NCBI RefSeq assembly: GCF_006715225.1
Contig: NZ_VFMU01000001.1
Span: forward strand, 1,426,001 to 1,490,000
From: Arthrobacter sp. SLBN-112
Lineage (GTDB): Bacteria; Actinomycetota; Actinomycetes; Actinomycetales; Micrococcaceae
Direction of reading: 5' to 3'
Length of the DNA: 64,000 nt
Shown: piece after piece, positions 34,638 to 43,870 of the stretch
How the letters are laid out: the number at the start of each line of letters is the position of its first letter
How positions within the stretch are numbered: the stretch's first letter is position 1
Position numbers and translations under genes: made by a program
Notes under the pieces: model-generated
Told to the model about the DNA's origin: nothing
Database searches by the model: none
What the model saw: the letters and a program-made list of their open reading frames with translations, nothing else

Positions 34638-35666
34638 ATGCTTGAGGCAACTAAACCCCAGAATTCCCCGGGCGGGACGCCCGTCAACCCTGCGCTGGAA
34701 GCGGAAAGCAGGATCGCCCGCATCGCCGTAACGGTGTTCCCCCTCCTCGTGGTGGCCGCCGGCATTATCGGCTTCCTGCTCCCCGGGGTCTTCAAGCCCA
34801 TGGGGCCCAGCGTGCCCTACCTGCTGGGCATCATCATGTTCTGCATGGGCTTGACCCTGACCCCGCCGGACTTCGCAGCGGTGGCCAAGCGGCCCTGGGC
34901 GGTGGCACTGGGAATCGTTGCGCACTACATCATCATGCCCGGCGCGGGCTGGCTGATCGCGGGCGCCCTCAACCTTGAGCCCGAGCTGGCCGTCGGCGTC
35001 ATCCTGGTGGGCTGCGCACCGTCCGGGACCGCCTCCAACGTGATGGCATTTTTGGCCAAGGGCGATGTTGCCCTCTCGGTGGCAGTGGCTTCCGTTTCCA
35101 CCCTGATCGCCCCGATCGTCACCCCCTTGCTGGTCCTGTTCCTGGCCGGTTCCTACCTCCAGATCGACGCCGCCGGCATGGTGCTGGACATCGTCAAGAC
35201 CGTGCTGCTGCCAGTGGTGGCAGGCCTCCTGGCCCGGCTCTTCCTCAAGAAGCTCGTGGCAAAGGTGCTGCCGGCACTTCCGTGGGCATCCGCCGTCGTG
35301 ATCTCCCTGATCGTGGCCATCGTGGTGGCCGGCAGCGCCAGCAAGATCATCGGGGCCGGTGCGATTGTGTTCCTCGCCGTGGTCCTGCACAACGGCTTCG
35401 GCCTGGGCCTGGGCTACCTCGCCGGGAAATTCGGCCGCCTGGACGACAAGGCCCGCCGCGCCCTCGCCTTCGAAGTGGGCATGCAGAACTCGGGCCTGGC
35501 CGCCACGCTGGCCACCGCCCACTTCAGCCCGCTGGCCGCGCTGCCGTCCGCCGTCTTTTCCCTGTGGCACAACATCTCCGGCGCCATCGTGGCTGCCTGG
35601 CTCGCCCGGCGGCCGCTGCAGGAGAGCACGGTCCAGGAAAGCCAGGTCCAGGAAACCCGGGCCTAA
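34638..35666 (+). CDS. Bile acid:sodium symporter (BASS) family transporter
   Basis: This 342-residue membrane protein has about ten helices and the SBF-family core (MGLTLTPPDF, VGCAPSGTASNVMAF, a long STLIAPIVTPLL helix, GMQNSGLAATLA). Family members carry organic acids such as pyruvate, pantoate or sterol acids with Na+. The C-terminus is a short Gln/Glu/Val-rich repeat (ESTVQESQVQET). It follows the acyl-CoA ligase by 90 bp containing a strong inverted repeat, so it may have its own control while belonging to the same catabolic region. Confidence 0.88.
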   Translation: MLEATKPQNSPGGTPVNPALEAESRIARIAVTVFPLLVVAAGIIGFLLPGVFKPMGPSVPYLLGIIMFCMGLTLTPPDFAAVAKRPWAVALGIVAHYIIMPGAGWLIAGALNLEPELAVGVILVGCAPSGTASNVMAFLAKGDVALSVAVASVSTLIAPIVTPLLVLFLAGSYLQIDAAGMVLDIVKTVLLPVVAGLLARLFLKKLVAKVLPALPWASAVVISLIVAIVVAGSASKIIGAGAIVFLAVVLHNGFGLGLGYLAGKFGRLDDKARRALAFEVGMQNSGLAATLATAHFSPLAALPSAVFSLWHNISGAIVAAWLARRPLQESTVQESQVQETRA

Positions 35667-35800
35667 GCGCCTGACCTGCACGGCCATTGCCGGGCGGCAC
35701 CAAAAACACCTGTTACCACCAGCGTCTCCTGGGTACGGGAGCCGGTAGGGACAACGTCGTTTTCGATGTTGCCTGCCGGTTCCGGACAGGAGATGGACAG

Positions 35801-38266
35801 ATGACTCGGATTGACCGAATAGCTGAACCATGGGGGACAAGGACACCGTACGGCAGTGGCGGTGAATGGCCGGTCAGGGTGGACAGCCACCTGGCCGAGG
35901 GCATAACCCCGGAGGACGTGGACAGGTGGGTCCAGACGGCGTCGCTCCTCCACTCAAACGGCGACGCCATGGACATCGCCGTCAAGGACAACCGAATCGT
36001 CGGGGTGCGCGGCAGGGCCTCAGACAGGGTCAACCACGGCCGGCTGGGACCGAAGGACCTGTACGGCTGGCAGGCGAACGCATCACCTGACCGGCTCACC
36101 AAACCCCTGGTCCGCGAGGGCGGGAAGCTGGTGGAAACGGACTGGGACACCGCCATGCGGCGCGTGGTGGACCGCTCAAAGGCCCTGCTGGCGGAACAGG
36201 GCCCCAGCGCCATCGGCTTCTACACCACCGGCCAGCTCTTCGCCGAGGAGTACTACACCCTGGGCACGGTGGCCCACGGCGGCATCGGCACCAACCACGT
36301 GGACGGCAACACCCGGCTCTGCACGGCGACGGCGGCCGAGGCACTGAAGGAATCGTTCGGCTGCGACGGCCAGCCCGGCTCCTACACGGACGTGGACCAC
36401 GCGGACGTGATCGCGCTCTACGGGCACAACGTGGCGGAAACCCAAACCGTGCTCTGGACCCGGATGCTGGACCGGCTGGCCGGGCCCAACCCGCCCAAGA
36501 TCATCTGCGTGGACCCCCGCCCCACCCCCGTGGCCAAAGCCGCCACCCTGCACCTGGCCCCGCGGCCCGGCACCAACGTGGCCCTGATGAACGCCATCCT
36601 GCACGAGATCATCGCCAACGGCTGGGTGGACCAGGAGTACATCCAGGCCCACACCGTGGGGTACGCGGAGCTTGAAAAAGAGGTCAAGAACTACCCTCCC
36701 GCCCTGGCCGCAGAGATCTGCGGGGTCCCGGCGGAGCAGATCTCCGAGGCCGCAAGCATCATCGGCCACGCCGAGCGGCTGCTGTCCACGGTGCTCCAGG
36801 GTTTCTACCAGTCCAACCAGGCCACCGCCGCCGCCGTGCAGGTCAACAACATCAACATCATCCGCGGCATGCTGGGCAAGCCCGGCTGCGGCATCCTGCA
36901 GATGAACGGCCAGCCCACCGCGGAGAACACCCGGGAATGCGGGGCCGACGGCGACCTGGCCGCCTTCCGGAACTGGTCCAACGACGCCCACATCCAGGAC
37001 CTGGCCCGGGTCTGGAACATCGACCCCATGTCCATCCCGCACTACTCGCCGCCCACCCACGTCATGCAGATGATGCGGTACGCGGAGGACGGCTCCATCA
37101 GGATGCTCTGGGTCAGCGGCACCAACCCCGCCGTCTCCCTCCCGGAACTGGCGCGGGTCCGCAGCATCCTGGAGCAGGAGCGGCTCTTCCTGGTGGTGCA
37201 GGACATCTTCCTGTCCGAGACTGCCCAGCTGGCCGACGTGGTTCTTCCCGCCGCCACCTGGGGCGAAAAGACGGGCACCTTCACCAATGTGGACCGAACC
37301 GTCCACCTGTCGGAGAAGGCGGTGGATCCTCCCGGCGACGCCCGGCCGGACCTGGACATCTTCATCGACTACGCCCACCGGATGGGCCTGCAGGACAAGG
37401 ACGGGCAGCCGCTGATCAAGTGGCGCGATCCCGAGTCCGCCTTCGAAGCGTGGAAGGAATGCTCCCGCGGCCGCCCCTGCGACTACACCGGCATCACCTA
37501 TGACAAACTGCGCGGCGGCTCCGGCATCCAGTGGCCGTGCAACGAGGAGAACCCGGACGGCACGGAACGGATTTACGCCGACGGCAAGTTCTGGGCCCAC
37601 CCGGAGTACTGCGAGACCTACGGCCGGGACCTGATCACCGGCGCGCCCGTGGATCCGTCCGAATACAAGGCCCTCAACCCGGAGGGCAAGGCCATCATCA
37701 AGGCCGCCGAATACGTGCCGCCGCACGAGCTTCCCAGCCGGGACTTCCCGCTGCAGCTCATCACCGGCCGCACGCTCTACCAGTTCCACACCCGCACCAA
37801 GACCGGCCGGGCGCCTGAGCTGCAGGCAGCCGCCCCCGATGTCTGGGTGGAGTTGTCAGCGGACGACGCCGGCGCGTACGGGATTGCCGAGGGCGACCTT
37901 GCAGAGGTGGAGACCCCCCGCGGTTCAGTCCTCGCCAAGGTGCGGATCAGCGGGATCCGGACCGGCGTCCTGTTCCTGCCGTTCCATTACGGCTACTGGG
38001 ACACCGACGGCGGCCACCAGCCCGACGGGGCCGGCAGGGCGGCCAACGAGCTGACCATCACGGACTGGGATGCAGCCTCCAAGCAGCCCATCTTCAAGAC
38101 GGCGGCGGCACGCATTACCCGGGTTTCTGGCGGTGACGGGCCGTCCCTGGCGCCCACCACCACGGCGTCGGCTCCGGCCGGGGACTTCCCGGAAGAGGCC
38201 AGGACCAAGGGGATCTCCTCCGCACTGGCGGACGAAGCCACCGGCACGGCAGGAGGGGCACGATGA
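35801..38266 (+). CDS. Molybdopterin oxidoreductase (nitrate-reductase/formate-dehydrogenase-like) without N-terminal Fe-S cysteines
   Basis: This 821-residue Mo-bisPGD protein has the fold of NarB/NasA-type reductases: NTRLCTATA with Cys174 as probable Mo ligand, GHNVAETQT, VDPRPTPVA, QVNNINIIRGMLGKPGCGILQMNGQPTAEN, PAATWGEKTGTFTN, and a C-terminal LITGRTLYQFHTRTKT domain. The usual N-terminal CxxCxxxC cluster motif is replaced at residues 47-55 by TASLLHSNG, and GRLCVKG by GRLGPKD, so the [4Fe-4S] cluster is probably missing. Start at 35801 has AGGAG upstream. The stop overlaps a small helical gene. Calling it assimilatory nitrate reductase would go beyond the evidence. Confidence 0.85.
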   Translation: MTRIDRIAEPWGTRTPYGSGGEWPVRVDSHLAEGITPEDVDRWVQTASLLHSNGDAMDIAVKDNRIVGVRGRASDRVNHGRLGPKDLYGWQANASPDRLTKPLVREGGKLVETDWDTAMRRVVDRSKALLAEQGPSAIGFYTTGQLFAEEYYTLGTVAHGGIGTNHVDGNTRLCTATAAEALKESFGCDGQPGSYTDVDHADVIALYGHNVAETQTVLWTRMLDRLAGPNPPKIICVDPRPTPVAKAATLHLAPRPGTNVALMNAILHEIIANGWVDQEYIQAHTVGYAELEKEVKNYPPALAAEICGVPAEQISEAASIIGHAERLLSTVLQGFYQSNQATAAAVQVNNINIIRGMLGKPGCGILQMNGQPTAENTRECGADGDLAAFRNWSNDAHIQDLARVWNIDPMSIPHYSPPTHVMQMMRYAEDGSIRMLWVSGTNPAVSLPELARVRSILEQERLFLVVQDIFLSETAQLADVVLPAATWGEKTGTFTNVDRTVHLSEKAVDPPGDARPDLDIFIDYAHRMGLQDKDGQPLIKWRDPESAFEAWKECSRGRPCDYTGITYDKLRGGSGIQWPCNEENPDGTERIYADGKFWAHPEYCETYGRDLITGAPVDPSEYKALNPEGKAIIKAAEYVPPHELPSRDFPLQLITGRTLYQFHTRTKTGRAPELQAAAPDVWVELSADDAGAYGIAEGDLAEVETPRGSVLAKVRISGIRTGVLFLPFHYGYWDTDGGHQPDGAGRAANELTITDWDAASKQPIFKTAAARITRVSGGDGPSLAPTTTASAPAGDFPEEARTKGISSALADEATGTAGGAR

Positions 38267-38745
38267 AGTTCGGGCTTGTACTTGAGGAAATGCACCGTTC
38301 CGAGAACGACCTGGCGCACCACCTACTGGTCATCTCGGAGCGGCACAAGGTGGACCACGAGATCTACCACCTGGCCCGGGACTTGGCGCGCTGGTCACAG
38401 CAGCATGTCCGGGACATCGCAGCGATCGCCGGAAACTACGGCCAGGACCTGGACCCGGAGCCGCGTGGCGAAGCGGGGCTCATGGAGACCCTTCGGGAAA
38501 AGGGCAGCGAGATGGTGGGCCGCCGCCCGGAAACCGGGATGTTGCTGCTGCGGGACCTGCGTGAGCTGTACCTGAAGGCCTGCGGCGTCTCCGCCGACTG
38601 GGAACTGCTGGCCCAGGCTGCCCAGGGGATGAAGGACAAAGACCTCCTGGCCCTGGCCGAAAAATGCCACCCCCAGACCATCCGGCAAATGAAGTGGGCC
38701 AACGGCAAGCTGAAGGAATCCGCCACCCAGGTCCTGGTCAGCTGA
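38263..38745 (+). CDS. Hypothetical helical protein coupled to the molybdopterin oxidoreductase
   Basis: This 160-residue, almost entirely helical protein has scattered His and Glu residues that could form a four-helix bundle (EEMHRSENDLAHHLL, HKVDHEIYHLARDLA, QQHVRDIAAIA). Its start overlaps the oxidoreductase stop by 4 bp, which implies stoichiometric production and possibly a complex. A chaperone or electron-transfer subunit is conceivable; a ferritin-like metal site is possible but not demonstrable. Family is not recognised. Confidence 0.75.
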   Translation: MKFGLVLEEMHRSENDLAHHLLVISERHKVDHEIYHLARDLARWSQQHVRDIAAIAGNYGQDLDPEPRGEAGLMETLREKGSEMVGRRPETGMLLLRDLRELYLKACGVSADWELLAQAAQGMKDKDLLALAEKCHPQTIRQMKWANGKLKESATQVLVS

Positions 38746-38799
38746 TCCTCCGCACTCCATCGTCCCAACCCCCGCATGCACTGGAGCGCCCTTGAACTA

Positions 38800-38816
38800 G
38801 TTTCATTCAGTGAAAC
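38800..38816. promoter_or_regulatory. Palindrome GTTTCATTCAGTGAAAC upstream of esterase cluster
   Basis: This 17-bp palindrome (GTTTCA / TGAAAC, 5-base centre) directly follows a TTGAAC hexamer, in a 176-bp gap before the esterase-FAH-monooxygenase genes. IclR and KdgR-type regulators bind palindromes of this form. It is likely an operator for the downstream unit; the cognate regulator is not adjacent. Confidence 0.4.
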
Positions 38817-38921
38817 CGGCAGCGCGTCCGCCTCCGTCCATGGCCCAGAGTTGAGTCCATGAAGGCGGACGCCGGTAGTGGTCCGCTCCCAGCTACCCAG
38901 GACAGAGACGGCGCGGCACAC

Positions 38922-39818
38922 ATGGAGTCAACGATGACGGCACTGCGGATCCAGCGGGGGATTGAGTTCGCCCGGCCACAGGATGCCGGGCCCCTGCTGC
39001 TGGACCTCTACCTTCCCGGCGCTCCCGCGGAAGGCCAGGGCGGCCGGCCAGCCGTGATCCATTTCCATGGGGGCGGCTGGCGGATGGGGGAGCGGTCCTC
39101 GCTGGGGCCGGGCGTGGACAGCTTTGGCCTGAGCCCCATCGAACAGCTGGCGGAGGCCGGGTTCGTGGTGGCCTCCGCCGACTACCGCCTGACGGACGTT
39201 GCCACTTTTCCCGCCCAGCTGCTGGATGCCAAGGCAGCGGTCCGCTGGCTCCGCACCCACGCCGCTGAGTACGGGGTGGATCCGCGCCGGATCTACGCCT
39301 GGGGCGACTCGGCAGGCGGCCACCTTGCCGCCCTCCTCGGCCTGACCGCCGGAGCCGCGGAATTCGCTGAGCCGGAGGGCGCCCTGGAGGCTGACGGGGA
39401 CGACCATGTTGCCGGGGTCGTGGCCTGGTACCCGCCCACCGATCTGGAACGGATGGGTGAACAGGCCAGGCCGGACGCCGTGGCGCGCGCTAATGACCCC
39501 GGCTCGCGTGAGGCGCTGCTGCTCGGCGCCCAGCCGGCCGCCGCCCCGGACAAAGCCAGGGCGGCCAGCCCCCTCAGCTACGTGCATCCGGACGCGCCGC
39601 CCTTCCTCCTCATCCACGGGACGGCGGACCGGTTCGTCCCCGTGGAGCAGTCCGCCGGGCTGGCCGAGGCGCTGGAAGGCGCCGGTGCCGCCGTCGAACT
39701 TCTCCTGCTGGAGGACGCGGACCATATGTGGCAACTGCCAGACGGCAGCAGCGCCGCGGCAGGGCAGGCAGCTGCCGCCACCATCGATTTCCTTTGCCGC
39801 CAGGCAAAGCAGCACTGA
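38922..39818 (+). CDS. Alpha/beta-hydrolase, BD-FAE-like esterase
   Basis: This serine hydrolase of about 298 residues has FHGGGW oxyanion motif, nucleophile Ser130 in WGDSAGGH, Asp in HGTADRFVP and His in EDADHMW. It resembles the esterase of the rhamnosidase cluster. Start is uncertain: 38859, 38922 and 38934 are all in frame with no strong Shine-Dalgarno. It precedes a FAH-family gene by about 50 bp and may open ester or lactone bonds of plant phenolics. Confidence 0.85.
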   Translation: MESTMTALRIQRGIEFARPQDAGPLLLDLYLPGAPAEGQGGRPAVIHFHGGGWRMGERSSLGPGVDSFGLSPIEQLAEAGFVVASADYRLTDVATFPAQLLDAKAAVRWLRTHAAEYGVDPRRIYAWGDSAGGHLAALLGLTAGAAEFAEPEGALEADGDDHVAGVVAWYPPTDLERMGEQARPDAVARANDPGSREALLLGAQPAAAPDKARAASPLSYVHPDAPPFLLIHGTADRFVPVEQSAGLAEALEGAGAAVELLLLEDADHMWQLPDGSSAAAGQAAAATIDFLCRQAKQH

Positions 39819-39871
39819 CCAGCACTTCCTCCGGGCACCATCCGCCCGGAACAGACCCGAAAGGCCCCTCC

Positions 39872-40753
39872 ATGCAGTTCATTGGCATCACGCACCACGG
39901 CCAACCTTGGGCGGCAGCGCTCGCCGGCTCCCGCATCCTCCCGCTCGCAGCCGTCGCCGATTTCTGGGCCGACGCGGAGGGTTGGCAGGACAAGGCAGCA
40001 ACCATGGTGGCCGGCACGGCACAGCATGACGCGTCCGACGCCGGCGCCTGGCTGGAGCGCGGCACCGTCACCGAAGTGCCGCTGGTCCCGGCCTCCGCAC
40101 GGGTCATCTGCGTGGGCCTGAACTACAAGGCGCACGTGGCCGAAGGCAGCTTCAAAGACCAGGAACTCCCGCCGTACCCCACCCTCTTTGCCCGCTGGAC
40201 GGCGTCCCTGTCCGTGGGCAACGTCCCGGTTCCCGTTCCCGCAGGCGAGGCGGGGCTGGACTGGGAGGGCGAAGTGGCGGCGTACATCGGCCGCCGTGTG
40301 GAGTCCGCGGACGAGGCCACTGCTGCCGACGCCGTCTTTGGGTACTCCACCTTCAACGACATCACCTCCCGCAAGGCCCAGAAACTCACGTCGCAGTGGA
40401 CCCTGGGGAAGAACGGCGACTTCAGCGGCCCCATGGGTCCACTGGTGAGCCGGGACGACGTGGGCGACCTGCGGGACGGGCTTCAGGTCCGCACCCGCGT
40501 CAACGGCATCGAAGCCCAGAACGGCAACACGCGGGACATGATCTTCTCTGTCCCGGCCATCATCGCGCTCATCAGCCAGACCTTCACGCTGCACCCCGGT
40601 GACGTCATTGCCACCGGTACCCCGGAAGGCGTGGGATACGCCCGCACCCCACAGTGGCTGCTGCAGCCCGGTGACACGGTCGAGGTGGAGATTGAAAAGC
40701 TTGGCACCCTGACCACGCCCGTGGGAGATCTTTCCCTCCGGAGCCGTGCCTGA
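39872..40753 (+). CDS. Fumarylacetoacetate hydrolase family protein
   Basis: This 293-residue FAH-fold enzyme has divalent-metal ligands in DWEGEVAAYIG, VGLNYKAHVAE, FNDITSRKAQ, WTLGKNGDFSGPMGPL and the C-terminal ATGTPEGVG. Such enzymes cleave C-C bonds in acylpyruvates or tautomerise and decarboxylate ring-cleavage products. The stop overlaps the FAD monooxygenase start by one base (TGATG), implying one pathway: hydroxylation followed by cleavage. Confidence 0.9.
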   Translation: MQFIGITHHGQPWAAALAGSRILPLAAVADFWADAEGWQDKAATMVAGTAQHDASDAGAWLERGTVTEVPLVPASARVICVGLNYKAHVAEGSFKDQELPPYPTLFARWTASLSVGNVPVPVPAGEAGLDWEGEVAAYIGRRVESADEATAADAVFGYSTFNDITSRKAQKLTSQWTLGKNGDFSGPMGPLVSRDDVGDLRDGLQVRTRVNGIEAQNGNTRDMIFSVPAIIALISQTFTLHPGDVIATGTPEGVGYARTPQWLLQPGDTVEVEIEKLGTLTTPVGDLSLRSRA

Positions 40754-42579
40754 TGAGCACGTTCCAGAACGCCAAGGCCGCGGAGATCCCGGAGGAGGCG
40801 CGGGTCCTGGTTTCCGGCGGCGGCCCCAGTGGACTGTTCCTGGCCTTGGACTTCGCGTCCCGCGGCGTCCCCAGCACGGTCATTGACCCACGGATCAGCG
40901 TTGACCCCACCCGGCCCCGGGCCAAGACCACCAACGCCCGCACCATGACGCACCTGCGCCGGCTGGGCCTGGCCGATGCCCTCCGGAAGGCCTCGCCGCT
41001 GCCCGTGGACTATGCCCAGGACGTCATCTTCTGCACTGGACTGACCGGCCCTTCGGCCCATGAACTGCGCCGGTTCCGCAACGCGTTCCAGCTTGTGCCC
41101 GGCATCTACGGGCCGCAGCCGGAGTGCGGCCAGCAGGTCCCGCAGCCGGTCCTCGAGGAGGTGCTCCGCGCCGCCGTCGCGGACAACCCGCTGGTCACGT
41201 TCGTGACCGGGTGGGCCGTCCAGGAGGTCCGTGGGCCGGGCATTGCAGGAATCGACGCCGGCCTTCCCGGCTCTGGTCCTGACACCGGCACCCGTCGTGA
41301 GGCAGTCACGGCGCCGTACGCCGTCGTCGTCTCCGATGCCGCCGGCGCGCGCCGCACCATCCGCGCTGACTATGTGATTGGAGCCGACGGCGGGTCCTCC
41401 GCGGTGCGCCGCAGCCTGGGTATCCGCCTGGAGGGCGGCTCGGCAGCGCTGTCCAACATCAGCATCCTGTTCCGCTCGCAGTCACTGGCCTCCGCTGTTT
41501 CGCTGGATCCCGCCGTGCAGTACTGGGTGGTGGGATCGGAAACCTCGGGGATGGTGGGGCCTATGGACCTCGCCGACACCTGGTGGGCGATTGTCCAGGG
41601 CGTGGATCCCGCCGTCACCGTCACCGCGGCTGATGCTGCCGCCATGGTCCGATCGCTCGTAGGCGCTGAAGTGGACGTCGACGTGGTGGCTACCGATCCC
41701 TGGACGGCCCGCATGCTGCTGGCCCCGGAGTACAGCCGCGGGAACGTCTTCCTGGTAGGCGATGCCGCGCACCTGAACCCGCCGTGGGGCGGCCACGGCT
41801 TCAACACCTGCATCGGGGACGCCGCCAACCTGGCCTGGAAGCTCGCCGCCGTCATCAATGGCTGGGCCGGCCCCGGCCTCCTGGCCAGTTACGGGGATGA
41901 ACGCCGGCCGGTGGCGGCCCGTACCATCCGCGACGCTGCGGAGAACGGCAAGGCCCTGGCCTACCACTTTGCTGACCCGGACCTTGCGCTCGCCGGCCCT
42001 GCCGGGGATGCCGCGCGGCGGGCCGCCCACGACGCCCTCGCCGTCAAGCAAAGCGAGTTTGATTCGCTGGGCCTGGTGCTCGGCTACGCCTACGCCGGCT
42101 CGCCCGTGGTGGTGCCGGACGGTTCCTCCCTCCCAGCGGAGGACCCCATCCGCTACGTCCCGTCCGCGGGCCCCGGTGCCCTGCTGCCGCACGCGTGGCT
42201 GCCGGACGGCACGTCACTGTACAGCCAGTTGGGAACCGGGTTCACGCTGCTGGCCGACGCCGGCGCGCTTGGCGGGGTGCCGGCGGCGACAGTCTTCGAG
42301 CCGGTGTTGGCGGCCGCTGCCCGGCAGGGCATCCCGGTGACCGTTGCCGCCGTCGGACCCTCCGCTGAAGGAACCGCGCTGTCGGCGCTGTGGGGCGCCA
42401 ACGCCGTGCTGGTCCGTCCGGACCAGCACGTGGCCTGGCGGGGCGGCTCCGCCGCTGCCGCGGCTGATGCCCTTGCTGCCGCCGCGGGCTGGGCCAGGCA
42501 TGCCCAGGATCGCTTTCCCGAACCATCAGCTTCCCTTGAGAACACCAGGAGTCCCCGTGTCGACGCCGTCATTCCGTGA
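40753..42579 (+). CDS. FAD-dependent aromatic monooxygenase (PheA/MhpA-like)
   Basis: This 608-residue class A flavoprotein hydroxylase has the Rossmann motif SGGGPSGLFLALDFA near residue 24, the DG motif VIGADGGSSAVR and the GD motif VGDAAHLNPPWGGHGFNTCIGDA. A C-terminal thioredoxin-like extension follows from about residue 440, as in PHBH relatives such as MhpA. It should hydroxylate a phenolic or polyketide-like substrate with NAD(P)H and O2. It overlaps both neighbours, so it is coupled to the FAH-family gene and the DUF3500 gene. Confidence 0.9.
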   Translation: MSTFQNAKAAEIPEEARVLVSGGGPSGLFLALDFASRGVPSTVIDPRISVDPTRPRAKTTNARTMTHLRRLGLADALRKASPLPVDYAQDVIFCTGLTGPSAHELRRFRNAFQLVPGIYGPQPECGQQVPQPVLEEVLRAAVADNPLVTFVTGWAVQEVRGPGIAGIDAGLPGSGPDTGTRREAVTAPYAVVVSDAAGARRTIRADYVIGADGGSSAVRRSLGIRLEGGSAALSNISILFRSQSLASAVSLDPAVQYWVVGSETSGMVGPMDLADTWWAIVQGVDPAVTVTAADAAAMVRSLVGAEVDVDVVATDPWTARMLLAPEYSRGNVFLVGDAAHLNPPWGGHGFNTCIGDAANLAWKLAAVINGWAGPGLLASYGDERRPVAARTIRDAAENGKALAYHFADPDLALAGPAGDAARRAAHDALAVKQSEFDSLGLVLGYAYAGSPVVVPDGSSLPAEDPIRYVPSAGPGALLPHAWLPDGTSLYSQLGTGFTLLADAGALGGVPAATVFEPVLAAAARQGIPVTVAAVGPSAEGTALSALWGANAVLVRPDQHVAWRGGSAAAAADALAAAAGWARHAQDRFPEPSASLENTRSPRVDAVIP

Positions 42580-43792
42580 TTACCTGTTTGCCCCGGACCA
42601 CCCGCGCGTGGCGGAGATCCGGGGCCTGAACGCCCGCGAGTACGCAGAAGCTGCCAAGAGCGACCCGTTTGCCGGGCCCATGATCGAAGGCTGGCAGAAG
42701 CTGTACCCGCAGGCCTTCACCGGCATCACCAGCGACGGCGTACGCCGGGAGGGCCTGTACCCGCTGGCGCCGGCCCGGCCCGGGGAGGAAGCGCCCACCA
42801 CTGAGATGGTGGCCGCGGCCCGCAAGCTGCTCGATGCCGTCACTCCTGGCCAGGCAGAGAAGCTCAGCTACGCCGTGGACGCACCCGAATGGCAGAGCTG
42901 GGCCAACCCCGAATTTATGCAGCACGACACCGGGCTGCGCCTGGACGAGCTGGAGCCGCCCGTCCGTGACGCGGTCCTGGGCGTGGTGGAGACGTCCCTG
43001 AGCCCGGCCGGTTTTGAGCTGGTGCGGAACCTGATGCGCATCAACGGATTCCTGGGCGACCTGGTGGACCTGCCGCTGTTGATGAACGAATTCAGCAACA
43101 ACTTCGCGCTGTACGGGGAGCCGTCCGAGACCGAGCCCTGGGGGTGGCAGCTCTTTGGCCACCACGCGGCACTGAACTGCCTGGTGGCGGGGACGCAGTT
43201 GGTGATGTCACCCGTGTTCATGGGCGCGGAGCCGGACGTGATCGACGCCGGGCCGCACCGTGGCGTCAAGGTGTTCAAGGAGCGCATCGCGCTGGCCCGG
43301 CAGTTGATGGGTGCGTTGCCTTCAGAGCTGCGCGCCGGGGCTGTTGTGTATGAGTCGATGGTGGACCCGGCAATGCCCGAAGGCCGCCTCCACCCCGGCG
43401 ATGAGCGGCACCTGGGCGGCTGCTTCCAGGACAACCGGGTGATCCCGTACGAGGGGATCCGCGTGGCGGAGATGCCCGCGGAGGCCCGGGAGCTGCTGGA
43501 CGCGGTGGTGGACGACTTCATCGCTTACCTGCCGGACGGGCCCCGCGCCGCCCGCCGTCGGGAAATCCGGGAGCACTACGGGGAATCGTTCTTCAGCTGG
43601 ATCGGCGGCTGGGAGGGGGAGGAAGCCTTCTACTTCCGCCTGCAGAGCCCCGTGGTGGTGCTGGAACTGGACCACCACACCGGCGTATTCCTCAGCAACG
43701 ACCAACCCGCCCCGTTCCACATGCACACCGTGGTCCGCACCCCCAACGGCAACGACTACGGCCGCGAACTGGTCAAGCAAGCCACCTCCTAA
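42557..43792 (+). CDS. DUF3500 domain protein
   Basis: This 411-residue protein of the DUF3500 family begins at a GTG with AGGAG upstream, 23 bases inside the end of the monooxygenase gene. His-rich sites near the C-terminus (LELDHHTGVFLSN, PFHMHTVVRTPNGNDYG) and GWQLFGHHAAL suggest a metal or active-site cluster. Biochemistry of the family is unclear to me. Coupling to monooxygenase and FAH-family genes points to a step in the same catabolic route. Confidence 0.85.
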   Translation: MSTPSFRDYLFAPDHPRVAEIRGLNAREYAEAAKSDPFAGPMIEGWQKLYPQAFTGITSDGVRREGLYPLAPARPGEEAPTTEMVAAARKLLDAVTPGQAEKLSYAVDAPEWQSWANPEFMQHDTGLRLDELEPPVRDAVLGVVETSLSPAGFELVRNLMRINGFLGDLVDLPLLMNEFSNNFALYGEPSETEPWGWQLFGHHAALNCLVAGTQLVMSPVFMGAEPDVIDAGPHRGVKVFKERIALARQLMGALPSELRAGAVVYESMVDPAMPEGRLHPGDERHLGGCFQDNRVIPYEGIRVAEMPAEARELLDAVVDDFIAYLPDGPRAARRREIREHYGESFFSWIGGWEGEEAFYFRLQSPVVVLELDHHTGVFLSNDQPAPFHMHTVVRTPNGNDYGRELVKQATS

Positions 43793-43801
43793 CCCCCATC
43801 G

Positions 43802-43853
43802 ATTGCTGAGTACTTGTCGTATACGACGCTCAAAACGACAAGTACTCAGCAAT
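43802..43853. repeat. Perfect 19-bp inverted repeat with 14-bp spacer (REP-like palindrome)
   Basis: ATTGCTGAGTACTTGTCGT (43802-43820) is exactly inverted at 43835-43853. The spacer continues the symmetry at one side (GTCGTATACGAC is itself a palindrome). It lies directly after the DUF3500 stop, between convergent genes. The extreme symmetry and intergenic site suggest a dispersed palindromic element or a strong terminator for the plus strand. Confidence 0.7.
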
Positions 43854-43870
43854 GGATGTCCCTAAAACCC

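Noticed and set aside
36176..37789. 537-codon minus-strand open frame inside the molybdopterin oxidoreductase
   Set aside because: It is fully antisense to conserved catalytic sequence and has no recognisable domain or ribosome site.
35801..38266. Naming the molybdopterin enzyme as assimilatory nitrate reductase
   Set aside because: The Fe-S cysteines are absent and no nitrate transporter, nitrite reductase or molybdenum-cofactor genes are adjacent.
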